Shown here: in pieces, positions 41,176 through 53,390 of the stretch
Numbering within the stretch: position 1 is the stretch's first letter
Layout of the letters: every line of letters starts with the position of its first letter
Assembly: GCA_965644315.1 (NCBI GenBank)
Contig: CBFFRQ010000066.1
Location: 434,001-498,000 of the forward strand
DNA: 64,000 nt
Reading direction: 5' to 3'
Origin: Caecitellus pseudoparvulus
Taxonomy: Eukaryota; Bigyra: Bicosoecida
Notes under the pieces: generated by a model
Database searches by the model: none
Told to the model about the DNA's origin: nothing
Seen by the model: only the letters and a program-made list of their open reading frames with translations
Program-made: the position numbers and the translations under genes

Positions 41176-43141
41176 ATGTACTCCCTGCAGCACAAGCTGC
41201 CGCGGCTGCCGATGCCCAGCCTGGAAGCGACAGTGTCCAAGTACTTGAAGACTCTCCTCCCGCTTCTGACTGCAGCAGAGCACGCTGCCGCAACCAAGAC
41301 GGCTGAGGAGTTCTTGGCCGACCCGAAGCAAGGGCCACTGCTGCAGCAGCGGCTGGTGGTGCGTGGCTTCCACTGCGCTGGCGCCTCGCCGCACGCACGT
41401 GGGTCCTGAGCGGCGCCCTTTGCAGGCCTGGGCAGCAGACAAAGACAACTGGCTTGAGCCTCTATGGGACACAGGGTACCTCGAGACGCGCCTGGCCAAC
41501 CCGGTCAACATCAACTACTTCTTGCACCTGGCCCAGCCAACGCCTGGAAGCTGGGCGGAGGAACCGAGCCACCAACTGCACCATGCCGCAGTACTGCTGG
41601 CCGCCGCCGCCGATTTCCACGCACAGGTGGCTGCCGAGGCCCTGCCGGCGGAGACTGACCCCTCTGGCGCGCCAGTGTGCATGTCGCAGTATGCGCGCAT
41701 GTTTGGCCACGCGCGCCTGGCGCGGGCTGGCTGCGACGAGCTGCGCAACTACACGACTGCCCCCTCTGGCCTGCCCACCCGGCACTTCGCGACGCAGTTC
41801 ATGGGCACCAACCCTCGCCACGTCGCCGTCATGCACAAGGGGCATGTGGGCGTGCTGGACATCCTGGGGGAGGACGGCGCGCCCCTCCCCGCGCCGGCCA
41901 TCCTGGCCTCCCTAGTGGACCTGGCAGACGCCTTTGCTCGGCAGCCGGAGCCTGAGGCGTGCATTGGTGCTGCCACCTTCCTGGAGCGAGACACCGCCGC
42001 CCGCGTGCGGCTGGACCTGGAGGGCACCCACGGACCCACGGCAGACAGCCTGCACCAGTTGGACAGTGCTCTCTTTGTCGTGTGCCTGGACGACGAGGAT
42101 GTGGAGAACTTGGACGGGTCCCCCCTGGCGGAGGGTGCGCCTGCTGACGAGAGCACCACCACGCAGCGCGTCATGCTGGGCCACCCGGAACACGGCAACC
42201 GTTGGTTCGACAAGCACAACTTGATCGTGCGGCCCCACGGCACGGCCGCGTGGAACCTGGAGCACGCACAGGGCGACGCGACGCCCTTCATGAGTCTATT
42301 TGCGACCCAGGTGTCCCACCGTGCGGCCTGCATGGCGCCACCCCAGCCAGCGCCAGGTGCCTCCACAGCTCGCCTGCTCCTGTTCAGCCCGTCTGAGACA
42401 GCTCTGGGCCTGCTGCGGCAGGGGCAGGCAGAGTGGCGCGCCATGGAGGCGCGTGTGCGCAGCCACGCCTTTCGCAGCCCTGGACTGGGCTCTGCGGCTG
42501 TGAAGGCGGCAGGCTGCTCCCCGGACGCCTTTGTACAGAGTGCATTCCAAGTGGCGGCCATGCGTCTGCACGGCAAGGCACTGCCTGCGTACGAGTCGGT
42601 GGCCACACGGGGGTTCCTGCACGGCCGCACAGAGGTGGGCAGGTCCACGAGTGTCCAGTCCAAGGCCCTGGCTGAGGAGATGTGCAGGGGGCAGTGGCGC
42701 GGCGGCGGGGCGCCTCTGCAGGCAGCAGGCGCAGCTCTGGATGCGGCGCTGAGTGCCCAGACGCAGTACTTGCGCGATGCCAAAGCTGGGCAGGGCGTGG
42801 ACCGGCATCTCTTCGGCCTGCAGAGCATGGCGTGGCAGGCTGGGGAAGTGCTGCCGCCGTTCTTGGGAGATGGAGTGCTGGCGGCGTCCAGCAAATGGCG
42901 GCTGTCCACTTCCAATGCCGGCTCCCTGGCGACGTCCAGGTTCGGGTACGGGCCGGTTGTGCCGGGAGGGTACGGGCTGGGGTACATGGTGCACCCAGAC
43001 GAGGTGATCGTGTCTGTGACGGCGTTTGAGGATGGGCAAGGGGAAGACAAAGTGTCTGCTGATGACTTCGCTGTCGCGCTTGGCGAGGCCTTGCACGACC
43101 TGCATGCCGTTGCCGTGGCTAGGCAGGAGCCGTCCAGATGA
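41176..43141 (+). CDS. Carnitine O-acyltransferase
   Basis: Two exons, 41176-41358 and 41426-43141, 632 residues. Family signature one is LPRLPMPSLEATVSKYLKT at the start. YxGxxxTRH-like reading is PTRHFATQFMGTNPRHVAV. NRWFDKHNLIV, then GTAAWNLEHAQGDATP with the catalytic histidine (EH), and WRLSTSN (STS carnitine-binding motif), GYGPVVPGGYGLGYMVHP follow in the expected order. This is the choline/carnitine acyltransferase family (CrAT, CPT2, COT), which moves acetyl or acyl groups between CoA and carnitine. There is no CPT1-type membrane domain, so a mitochondrial-matrix or peroxisomal enzyme is expected; the C-terminus QEPSR is not a clear peroxisomal signal. Presence of this enzyme argues against land plants. 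Donor GTGCGTGG. Confidence 0.88.
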
Positions 43142-43315
43142 GCACCGCCAGCCTCCAACAAGCACTCGCCACATGGCCCACAGAAACGAAAAATCCACGT
43201 TTTCCTTCGCTGGTGACTCCAAGCCAGAGCCGGTTTCGTCGCACAGGGCTGGTCACCTGCTTGGATTGAAGGAATGGCGGCGAGGAGCAGCGGCACGGCA
43301 AGGCCAGCCCGCAGT

Positions 43316-46300
43316 ATGCATGCTCGGTGCCTGGACTCCCATGTGGCCATCGCTCGTGTGTGTGACGTCGATCTTCGCTTGCGTCCAGAGGACTTCACGC
43401 CAGAATCAAGTCTGCCAAGTGAGGGTGCTCTCAGAGCAGCGTGAAACGCTGCGTTTCACTTAGGACCCTGCCCGCCACCCGCCTTCCAGATTGCGGAGCC
43501 TGCCCAGACTGCAAGGCAAACCTGAAGACACGGCAAGGTGTGTTACCTGACATGCCGAATTGCAAGGTTTCGAGGGCAGCCAGCCCATCGTAAGCTGCCC
43601 CCGTCTACCTGCATCATCGTGCAAGTCACCCTGCACCCTGCGCAGAAACGGGACAAGACGGCAAGCGCATCTGCCGCAACGCCACGAAACATGCAAAACT
43701 TAACATTCTAGGATACGACATTGAGTACAGGCGCCCCAAGACGCGCGTCTCAGAGGAGGTGCGCGCGGTGCTGTCTGCAAGGCAACTTGCCCACAAGCGC
43801 AGGCGTGCTGCTTTGTGGGACGCCCGCGTCCTCATCCGGCGCCACGTGCATGAAGTGGAGCAGGTGCAATGCCGTCGTGAAGCCCTGCTTCACATGCTGG
43901 AGGACCCCAAAGAAACGCTGTTCGATGCCAAAGGAGACCAGTTCTTTGACACAGACGTCATTCATGGGACTCCGCAGCGGGTGCGGCCCAGTCAGCTCTT
44001 CAGCATGGTGGAGCCGCTCATCACCCACTCGTCACAGCAGCTGAACCACGCTCTCCAGGCAGACCGCATGGTCCTGAGGTTCCTCATGCACATTGCAGGG
44101 GCCGAGATCTCCCGCATCGCTCGCGGGTACCTGTGGCGCGTGCGAGTGAGGGAGTTCCGGCGTGTGTACCTCCAGAACGTAGCTGCGGTGACACTGCAGG
44201 CGCTCTGGCGAGGGTTCTTCGTGAGAAAGTACATCGTACCTCTCTTCAAAGCCCAACGAGCGACGCGCTGCGCAATTGTTATCCAGCGCATTACGCGTGG
44301 CTGGCTGAAGCGGCTGTGGTACTCCCGCGTGCTGTCCCATCGCCGGAGGCTGTTGGAAGCAGCCGCAGCGGTGAAGATCCAGGCTGCAGTGCGTGGGTGG
44401 ACTGTGTACCGGGACAAGGAGGAAGTGTGGGAGGATGCCCGTGATGAGCGTGCTCAGTGGGACGAGTTCAGGCAGAAGCGCCTGGAGCGGGCACGGGCTC
44501 GGAGGTGGCAGTTGGAGCAGCGAGCAGCGACAAACATCCAGCGTGTCGTGCGGGGCTTGCTGGCCCGCAGGGAGGCCTACATGCGACGCCAGCAAGGGTT
44601 CATTTCCCACCCCAGGGTGCGCGAGCTGGCAGACGCATACCTGAGCGGGGGTGACTTGTGGGGCTTGCTTGCCGCCGTCAACCAGGACTACGAGCGGCGG
44701 GAAACTGACAAGGCCAATGACTCCCTGCAGACTTCTGCCTTCATTGATCAGATGGTGCGGCTTCGCGAGGAGAGGCGCTCCCAGGACTGGCGGGAATGGC
44801 AAGATGCGAAGAAGGCACTGCTGCCTGACGTGCGCAAGGGAAGCCAAGCCGCTGCCGACCACCGCCCACCTTCTGCACAAGAGCGCCATGATGATGCCAA
44901 GCTTGCGCTCCTGGAGCAGATGTACCTTTCGACACCAGCTACTGACGCAGCCCGGTCTGGGACAGCTGCCTCTCGACTCATCATCAGCCCAGACAAGAAC
45001 GAGTACCTTGCCCGGCGTGCTGAGAAGGTGGCCCAAGAAAAGCGCGATGTTCGTGCGGCGGCCGCTAGGGCAGGGCATGTCGCGACAGCCCAGCGATCAA
45101 GTGCCATGAAACGCACGTCCTCAACGCGGGGGGGAGCGGGTGCAGGCATCCTGGCCTCTGGACCTGAAGAACCAGGGGAGCCGAGCTGGCCGCCTGGCTC
45201 CCGCCTGTCAGCACACCACGTACAAGCTCAACGGGAGCACGCTTACACAGCCCCACAGCAGCCTCTCACCAATCCCATCGACGGAAGCCACCCAGCAGAT
45301 ATGTTCATTCCCACAAGTTTCACGAAGACACTGGCTCAGACCGGGCCTGCGCACCCTGCAACAACCTCCTGGCGGGCGGCCTCACAAGAGCCGGAGCAGG
45401 CACCGCTCCCAGCAGGTGACGACACGCACACCCACAGCTCCCCCCGTCGCTTTACTGCTCCATCTAGCAGCCCTGTTCGACCACACACGAGCCTTGAGCT
45501 GGCTGCCGCTGAGGGGGCCACCCGCATCGCTGGCCTGACGCAAGTCAGCCCGCGTCGGCAGCTTTCAGCCCAGGATCCTGCTCCATACTTAACCACACAT
45601 GTTCGGCGCTTGCCCACTCCTTCTGGACGCGCATCTAGCACTGCAGATTTTGAAGTTCAGGTCCCAAAGGCGCCCTTTCACAGTGGAGCCCTGGGGGCCT
45701 GGGACCGACCCCTCGCGCCAGGAGGGGCGCTGGTCGCGGAGGACGGCTACATGCGACCACATGTGATGAATTCCATCCTTGAAGCTGTGGACAGGCTTGC
45801 GTCGCGGGAAATCATCCGTGCTCGGGGGCCCGACGACGGGCGCCCCGTGTCCCCTGCCACCATGCTCATGCTGAAGATGAAGGCCAAGAAACAAGCCATT
45901 GACCGCGAGGCGTTCACGCGGCACAACAAGGGAATCCTCGCAGAAGGCTCCGAGTACATGGATACCACTGGGAAAACATATGTAGATGAGGAGGGGCGTG
46001 TGCACCAGGTGGCAGCCGGGGAGGCCGCGCGCGAGGTCGTGGTCGTGGACAGTGACTCGCCACGAGAAGTGGTCGCGAAGCACCTCCGCAACCTCTCTAT
46101 CCAAAGCGTTAAGCGTGCAGAGGAAGCCGCTGCTGGCCGACTTTCCTCGACACAAAAGGCAGTGGCTGACGACGGCGCTGCACGTGAGGAAGTGGATGCA
46201 GAAGTGGCGGCCCTCACTGGGCAGCACAAGTCGTACAGGCAGATCAAGTACGAGATGATGCTCGAGACAGCGCGAGTGGTCTCCTCCTCCATCATGTGCG

Positions 46301-49300
46301 CTGCTGCTGAAACGCTGGAGAGCCTCATTGTGCGGGAGCGTATGGATGACCAGCTGGCTCAAGCCATCGCAAGCGGCACGAGTGCCGCGGGAGCTGGCCC
46401 TGAGGGGTACACCAGGCTGGCCAGCTCCGGCATCCTAGGGGCGGCTTCCGCTGGCGCCCTGTCAAAGGCTGCTTCCAGAGTGTCCACGGCAACTGGTCCA
46501 ACCCGTCCAGGCACTCGTGAAGCCTTCAGCTCGCGAACCGGCCACATGGGTGCGTCTGCAGATTCGGCAACGCTGTCTGGAGTCAGCGTCTTGCCCGGCA
46601 ACGCAGCTGCAGACCTACTGCGCCGCCCCCGTGACTCAAAGCCTCACATTCTCAGAGACGGCACTGCACCCGCAAAAACCTTCAAGCACCTGACTCGCAT
46701 GGGGTATCACGTGCTTCATGGGCGGGCAGAGCCCTCAAACCCGTATGGACGCCAGTGGGCAGCAGGCGTGGATGACCAAGACCGCATCGCTGCTGCCCGC
46801 GCACAGGCAAAAGCGCGAGTGCGCAAGGAGAGGCACTTGACTGCCTTGGCAGATTCGCAAGGTGCCCCTGAGCTTGCCAGAGCCTTCGGCTTGAGCAGCA
46901 CAGGCAGTGAGTCAGCCCAGGCAAGTAACCCTGCTGCCGCCGACTTTGAGTTCAACGACGAGCCACTGCCGGAGCATTTGGGCGTGCCCCTCGGACAGGG
47001 TGTGGAAGAGGACCTGCGCCGTGAGAAGCTCCTCCAGGGCTTTTCCACTGACGGCAAGCCGGGTGTGCGCACCCTGCTGCGTGACATTCGTGGCATGAAG
47101 GGGCCCATGGATGCCCTCATCATCCACGCCGCGCTGCGGGTTGCACCAGTTCCACAAGGTGCCCTCACCTGGGCACAGCGAGCAGGGTTGAAGCTTAGCA
47201 CGGAGTTGACTCAGCTTTCAGCCGAAGGGAAGCCATTGCTCCGGACGTTGGACAGCGCCCAGGACATCGCCCCTGAAGCTGGCCCACCGCGGGACCGTGT
47301 CGTCCTGGCTCGGAGCTTCAGCAGCCCAGCCACTGGCGAGGAAGCGGCTCGAGTCTTTGCTGAAATACCTGCGAGCATGGTGAAGGTACAATGGGAGCGC
47401 CTGGTGCGGGGCCTGGCCGCACCCACTGTATCCCTGCTTGCCAAGCAAGGCTGCGAAGTGGTAGGGGATGTCGCAAATGTGGACCTGGACAAGCTGCCCA
47501 TTGACCCCCGTCTGGCCCACATAATTGTCCGCCTCCTTGCCGTCATCAAAGCAGCAACTAAGCTCACTTCTGCAGGGGTTGTGAGGGAGGTGTTCGCTGC
47601 TGCCCCGCCGCCAGTCAAGCCGCCACTTGTAGGGCCATATGCAGGCAAGCCTCTTGCAGGCAACTCGAGCGTGCCCGTTGGCTCAGCTCGAGTTTCCCGT
47701 TTCCTCAGCAAGCCGGGAGCTAGCGGCGGCCTCGACGTAAATGCCAGCAGCCTTGGCACGACAGGGCACCCAGTGAGCTACGACCCTCCAGGAGGCAGTG
47801 CGCTGATTGCAGTGGATTCCCTGGTGCGGCAGCCCGCTCAGGGCTCACCGCGCCAAGCGTCTGCAGCGCACCCACACCCAGCCAGCCCAAGGCAACCAGT
47901 GCATGAGCCTCCCAACCCTACGGTGGCCTTTGGATCTCAGCAAGGCGGCAGTGTTGGGGGGCGTGGCACTCTGGACACAGCCAGCGGGCAACGTGTGCCC
48001 ATCTCGATCGCACACACTTTGCGTGGACAGCTTGGAAAGGGTGGTGGCACTGGTGGCGCGGCAGATGGTGAGGATAGCATATCTGCATCGCCCAGGGCGC
48101 TGGACGGCACGGCGGCGACGCCCCTGCACTCACGGGTGGGGGGCGCCAGTGTATCACGAGAGGTATCCCGCAGCCTCATGTCTTCGGTGCGGGGTCGCCC
48201 ACCAATGCTGGCAGCGGCAGGCCCAAGCCCGGACACGTTCCTTCCCAAACCACACACGCCAGATGGTGGAATGCCAGCTGGTCGTCCCACGGCAATCACG
48301 AAGCCTGCGAAGCACGGCACGAAGCCGGCACACCCAAGCGCCGAGCCCCCCAACGGCTCTGGACCCCTACATGGCAACCTGTACGTGCAGGTGGGGCTGT
48401 ACACTGGTTTTTCATCAAAAGAGACTTCTGCAGGGCGGGCAATGAGTGCCAAGGCCGTGGATGAGATGTTCCAAAGCACCGCTACGGGAGGCAAGCCGCT
48501 GCTCCAGACTTCAGGCGTACCCGAGAGCGACCTACTCTCTGCGATGCATGCACAGCAGGCCCTGGAGGAGTCTCACCGCATGGAAAAGTTCATGAAAGCG
48601 CGAGTCCAGTCTGGATTGAGAGAGTACCGCAAGCTACACACAGCAGCTCAGGGCTTGCCGCCCGAGCCAGAGCTCATGCTCATCCCAGATGGCTTCAGCA
48701 TCTTGGAGCGGGACGATGCGCTCTCTGCACCTTGCTTGAAAGCTGCCATGCAGCGCCGCGCAGGCCAGCTTGAGCGAGAGCAGGAGCTCAAGGCCATGGC
48801 AGCCAGCAGCCTGGGGCAGGGGCTGGCTCACAGCAAGCGCAAGCTGGACCTGGCCGCAAAGAAGCGCAGCGAAGAGCTCGCACGCACACGCGCTGAGGAG
48901 GAAGCTGCAGTGAAGATCAACAAGCAGACCGCGTTTCAGCGATACTACACTTCCCTACTCAGCTCAGGCAGCGGAGGCGAAGTTGCAAAGCTGTCTGGCA
49001 TCCACGCAGAGAGGGCAGAGGCTGCAGCCTCGGAGCGCAGCCTGTCTGAAGTGTTGCAAGAGCTATCTGGCAGCCTGAACGGGCTGAAGGCGATTTCAGA
49101 CCTGAACTCACCCATCGACGTCGCCCTGATCCAGGTGGCCTTCGTCCTGCCGCTGCCTGCCCCGCGCCTGGTGGCCATGAGTGATCACCGGACGGGAGTG
49201 CAGCGCTCGGACCGCCAGCGACTTCGCGTGTTGGTGCCACACGATGTCTTCCTTCGGCAGGTGATGGCGTACATGCTGCCACAGGACGTGGAAGGGGGGC

Positions 49301-50361
49301 TGCCGGACCCTGGCGGCTCCAAGAAGCAGCGCATGCTGGTCAAGGAACGCACACGGTCGGCGGCAACCCAAGCCCAGCCGTGGATCGCGGCGCTGGTTCG
49401 CTGGGGGTTCTCCCGTATCGGACAGCTCGTGGGCGTGCCGCACGCAGCCCTGTGCAAGGCGCTCAAATCAGCCTACCCCATTCGGCCACAAGCAGGCGCA
49501 ACGCCTCTGGACAAGGCCTGCATGTCTGTGGCAGACGCCTTGAAGCCGGAGGACATCGCGACATCCCTCATCTCTGCCCTGCAGCACTGGCAACAGTGCA
49601 ACCCGGACACGTTCCAGACTGTGAAGCAAGCGTGGACGTCTTTCGACAGGCGCTACCAGCGGGGGCCCACTGACTTGAACGGGCGACCAAAGGTGGGGCG
49701 GGAGCTGGCTGCACTCCGAAAGCTGGAGCGAGGTCTCGGCAGCGCAAACTGGAACACCTTCGCGGCGAAAGACATGAAGCGCAGGACACATGGCTGGGCA
49801 CGTGCGCCGGCGACAGCCCAGCTGCTGGGCAGCATAGCAGCTGGGCTGCACCCTGAGCAGCCAGCCAGCGAAGGGCACGTGCAGGGCGCTGTGTCTATGC
49901 GCCACGCCACGTCAAGTGGCGGCGATGGCGCCAAGCCCCTGCTCTCGCCGTTGTGGTTTGGCGCTGGTGCAGAAGTGCAGGAGCGCTTGGCGCAGCAATC
50001 TCAGACGACCGCGAAGAAGGGGAAGCCATCCGAAACCTTCGAATTCCTCATGGACTATGTCGCTGCCGAAGAAGATGGCCCCGCGCCTGCCCGCGCTGTG
50101 GGCTCGTCAGCGGGGGGTGTTCACCTCCCGCGCGAGGCTTTCCTCTCCGGAGCACCCACGTTGCCCAGCCCAGTTCAAACGACGGTTGAGTACGTCACTT
50201 CCTCGAGCTTGCCCGCGACAGTCCGAGACGGCATGGGCATCACGGCAGCTGGGGCCATCCCGATGCAGTGGCAGCATGACGTAACTGCGAAGCGGCTTCG
50301 GCGAGCTGCTCGCTCCACAGTTGGCGGGCTTGGCAACCCCACAGCAGGCAGGCGAAAGTGA
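43316..50361 (+). CDS. Giant IQ-motif protein, function unknown
   Basis: Three exons, 43316-43418, 43490-43537 and 43646-50361, 2288 residues, the largest gene in the window. The small 5' exons encode a Cys-bearing stretch (SSLPNCGACPDCKANLK, then GKRICRNATKHAKLN). Residues ~200-380 carry at least four IQ calmodulin-binding motifs: AVTLQALWRGFFVRKY, AIVIQRITRGWLKRLW, AVKIQAAVRGWTVYRD and ATNIQRVVRGLLARRE. The rest is long, mostly disordered Ser/Ala/Pro/Gly with helical islands (LGQGLAHSKRKLDLAAKKR; LRKLERGLGSANWNTF). Such IQ-rich giants are often ciliary or centrosomal. The ORF 43646-50361 has no stop for 6.7 kb. The start is uncertain: an alternative ATG at 43173 opens a short plausible exon. 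Confidence 0.7.
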
Positions 50362-50640
50362 AGAGTGCTCTGCAGGGCAGCAGCTGCACACTTCAGCGTC
50401 GGAAAGCCCTGCTTGCGCCAGCTGCCCGGAAAGTGTGGCAATTGCGAGTTGAGGTGCGAGCGGTGCAGATGTCGGCAAGGCGCGGTCGGCCTGAGGGCAT
50501 GCCATGGCCGCAAGCGAAGATTTACGTGCATTGCCAAAGAATCCCGCTGCCACCACCTAGCAGTGTGGACTAGGCAGTGGGTGGGCTCTGCTTTGGCGTC
50601 AGTATGTTCATGAGCGGGATGTTCAGTGTGCCCGCTGCAG
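50362..50640. other. Short gap between convergent genes
   Basis: Shared 3' flank of the IQ gene (+) and AP2 gene (-). No gene supported. One arm of a perfect hairpin reaches into it (50631-50640). Confidence 0.3.
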
Positions 50641-50662
50641 CTACAGAGGTAGCTGCAGCGGG
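50631..50662. repeat. Perfect 14-bp inverted repeat at the AP2 stop codon
   Basis: CCCGCTGCAGCTAC at 50631-50644 and GTAGCTGCAGCGGG at 50649-50662 are exact reverse complements with a 4-nt loop (AGAG). The AP2 stop TAG (50643-50641) lies in one arm. The RNA from either strand would form a stable hairpin. Confidence 0.85.
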
Positions 50663-52240
50663 GAGGCCCCAGAGGGGTCCGACGCGAGAACACTCGCAGG
50701 TATTGGCGAAAGGTGCGCAGTATCACTGCCTCCTGCCAAGAAGATGTGTGGGAAGTTGAGGCGGCGAGGGTCACGCACGCCGTGTGCCACGGCGACCTCG
50801 TCGTGCTTCATGGCAGCCTCCTTGGCAGAGGAGAAGCGCCCAATGTACTTGTTGTTCACCACTTTCTTGCCAGTGCTGTCAGTGTCACGCCCTGTGCCGG
50901 GGAGGGGGTGAGGGGCACGCCGTGCTCAGAGGTAGGGCTGCCTCCCGCAGTGGAACGCTGCCGAAGCCAGAGCGCAGAGCAACGTCAGTTCCGCCACGCT
51001 GCAGCACGCAGACTCACCTAAGTACACCCTGCACTCGAACTTGCCATTCTTCGGCTTTTCAGAGACGCCGAGGAACTTCCCACGCGATGAGGTGGCGGGC
51101 ACTGGCAGCAGGTCATGCCTGGGCAAGCCGCCGAGCTGAGCGGAGCGCTGAGCTGAGCCGCCCAAAAGCTGAGGCGGGGCAGAGTGCGAAGCCGCTGTGA
51201 TGCCCAGGTGCTCCGTGCCACCACTGCCCCAGGTGGTCTGGGGCATGCTGTGAGGGGGCGTGGCATACGCTGCGTGGTATTCTGCAGACCAGCCCTGTTG
51301 GGCAGTGCACACAGCACCTGGCTGGGTTGCAAGGGCTGGTGGTCTTGGAGCGGCGTTTGGCGCTGCGGAGGCTGCAGGCGACAGTCCCGGCACGCCGGGG
51401 GCCTGTGCCGCCGGGACGATTGCCGGCCATCGCTCGTGAGCAGCCCCTGGCAGTGCAGTGAATGCCATGGAGCTGCCCCCCGGTACCAGCGTGTGAGTGC
51501 TTCCTTGCGCAGCTGCCCAATGCGGCACGGCGCTCAACTGCTCAGGGCTGGCACGAGCATCTCCCGCCCCGTGGGCAGCGGGGAACTGCTGCTGCGTGAG
51601 AGCGGGCCCCGCCGGCGCTGGAGCCCACCCTGAGCCGAAGCTCGAACAACCATCCATGCTTGATGCATCAGGCGTGGCGTTCGCCCGGTGCCCCACCGCG
51701 TGCATGGCCTGCGCAGGCGCCAGGCGGAAGGCGTGCCGCTCATACCCGAGAAAAGCACAGGCAAAGGTTGCCAAGCGAATCCCGCAGCATGCAAGGACAC
51801 ACCTGTGATGCAATGAAGGAAGCCTGCGACTGTGGTGCCCCCCACAGACCTGCGCGAGGAGCAGAAGGCCCCGTGGTGAGGTCAGCTGTGTGTGCTGCCG
51901 CTGAGACTCGCAGCAGGCACACGGCAGCAAACCAACAGACGCAAGCAGCCGCAGGTCAGCTCCGCAGCAGAGTCTGGCACCGCTGCAGGCACGACGCACC
52001 CTGGGGCTGCATGGGGCGCGCAGCGTGTGCCGCCAGCTTGGCCTGGCCGTGCTGCCCAGCACTGGCGACGAACTCCGGCCCAACAGGCACGGAGTGCAGC
52101 ACCTCCCTGCCAGCCACCTGTACTCGCACCAGCATGGCTCCTTGCGCGGCATCGATGCACACCGGGAACGCCGGGAGAAACTCTGGAACAGGGCGGCCGT
52201 GCGTGGCGGTCACATCGCTGGAGCGCACGAAGAGGTGCAT
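50641..52240 (-). CDS. AP2-domain putative transcription factor
   Basis: Four exons, 52240-52000, 51849-51803, 51708-51018 and 50891-50641, 409 residues. The AP2 domain is near the C-terminus, split by the last intron: RGKFLGVSEKPKNGKFECRV, YLGRDTDSTGKKV, NNKYIGRFSSAKEAAMKHDE and VRDPRRLNFP. The strand order, KYIGRFSSAKEAAMKHDEVA helix start and LNFP ending fit the AP2 fold; the YRGV and WAAEIR residues of land-plant ERFs are replaced, as in protist AP2 proteins. The N-terminal ~300 residues are disordered, Ala/Gly/His/Gln-rich. It should bind DNA in the nucleus. Introns are 150, 94 and 126 nt. The start ATG is the first that gives a clean exon; an in-frame ATG farther upstream (52465) exists. 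Confidence 0.75.
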
Positions 52241-53147
52241 GGCGCGAGGAGAGGGTTGCGTTGCTTGGCGCCGTTCCCTCACGCCTTGGCGCAGTGGAGG
52301 CCTTGCTCCGGGTCGGCTCGCCTTGCAAGAGGGGGAAGGGGTTGCGGTCCTGAAAGCGTTCATCAAGATGCGTGTGTGGATTCTTTTGCGGGGAATTGTC
52401 GTTGTGTGTCGGCCGCGCTGATGCAGCCTGATTCGCCACACGCCACCTTCCACTTCCACTTCCACATGCCACCCCCGGCTGATGGCCGATCTGTGCGGGT
52501 GGCTTCCTCAGCAGCCCGTTGCCAGTCCAACACGCGTGTCGAGGACTCAGCTTGACTGGGTCTGCGCGAGGGCCTCGGTGGCTTTGCACTGCATTCGCGC
52601 ATGTTGGTGTTGTGCCAGGTTTGAAGTGCGCAGGTTTCTACAACAACGTGGGGTGCGGCTTGCCCGGTAGAGGCTGGCCAAGCGCATGAAAGAGCAGCCC
52701 AGAGCTTGCTCCATGCACTGCCTTGCAATCCTCTGGTGTCTGCGCCACGCACTGCTGCAGGCGTCTCGTGTGGCTTGTAGATCAGCGCACTCTCTCGCGG
52801 CCGGGGCAGAAGCAGAGAGGTTGGCGCCCACACGCCCGCTGAAGAGGGGTGCCTGGCACAAGCCCAGGGTGATGCCGTGCCGATGGATCAGCCAAAGCAG
52901 CAGCGTGACTGCTGGGGTTGTCTTGTGCGGTGAAGTTCAGCGTGCTGTGGGAGCCTCAATGCACCCTTGACGGGGCATGGCTGGGGCACCTTCCCTGCTG
53001 CACCCGTGCCTGCAGAGCGCCTGCTCCTAGCCTAGGCCTCGCAAGACGGGATGGATCAACGCGCACAGGGGGCGTTTGGAGGACTGCGGCGTGTGCTGAG
53101 AGGCTGGCGAGGGCACCCGCGTGGCCCCCGGTGTCCAGGGGAGAGCA
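52241..53147. other. Long gap between AP2 and PIG-Y genes
   Basis: About 900 nt with no supported exon on either strand. Probably AP2 promoter and 5'UTR and the PIG-Y 3' region. A short hexamer repeat (CTTCCA three times) lies near 52450. A longer open frame on the minus strand has no family features. Confidence 0.35.
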
Positions 53148-53390
53148 TCAGTTGTGGCGGAAGAGCTTCAAACCGACCCAGCTAACGTACACTGCGATGA
53201 GGGTGGTTGGCAGGGCCAGGGGCAGCAAGGCTGAGTAGTGCATGTCTTCCCTGAGGAAGTCCACCAGCGGGTTGCCTGAGGGTGGCAGCAGCTTGGCGCC
53301 AAGTAGCGCAAACATGCTGAAGGAGAAGAAGACTGCGGCAGTCAGCACTAAACACAAACCTTGAAGCATAAGGCTGCGGTTATCGGCCAT
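53148..53390 (-). CDS. PIGY: PIG-Y, GPI-GlcNAc transferase subunit
   Basis: Intronless, 80 residues from ATG 53390 (human 71). Two transmembrane helices: LCLVLTAAVFFSFSMFALLG and LLPLALPTTLIAVYVSWVGL. The C-terminus WVGLKLFRHN is nearly identical to the conserved WMGIKLFRHN end of human PIG-Y. PIG-Y (yeast Eri1) is part of the ER GPI-N-acetylglucosaminyl-transferase that makes GlcNAc-PI, the first step of GPI-anchor synthesis. In mammals it is co-transcribed with PREY on one bicistronic mRNA; no PREY-like ORF is seen immediately upstream here. The GUP1-type acyltransferase in this window may act later in the same pathway. The ORF is open further upstream but lacks support. Confidence 0.85.
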   Translation of the reverse strand: MADNRSLMLQGLCLVLTAAVFFSFSMFALLGAKLLPPSGNPLVDFLREDMHYSALLPLALPTTLIAVYVSWVGLKLFRHN

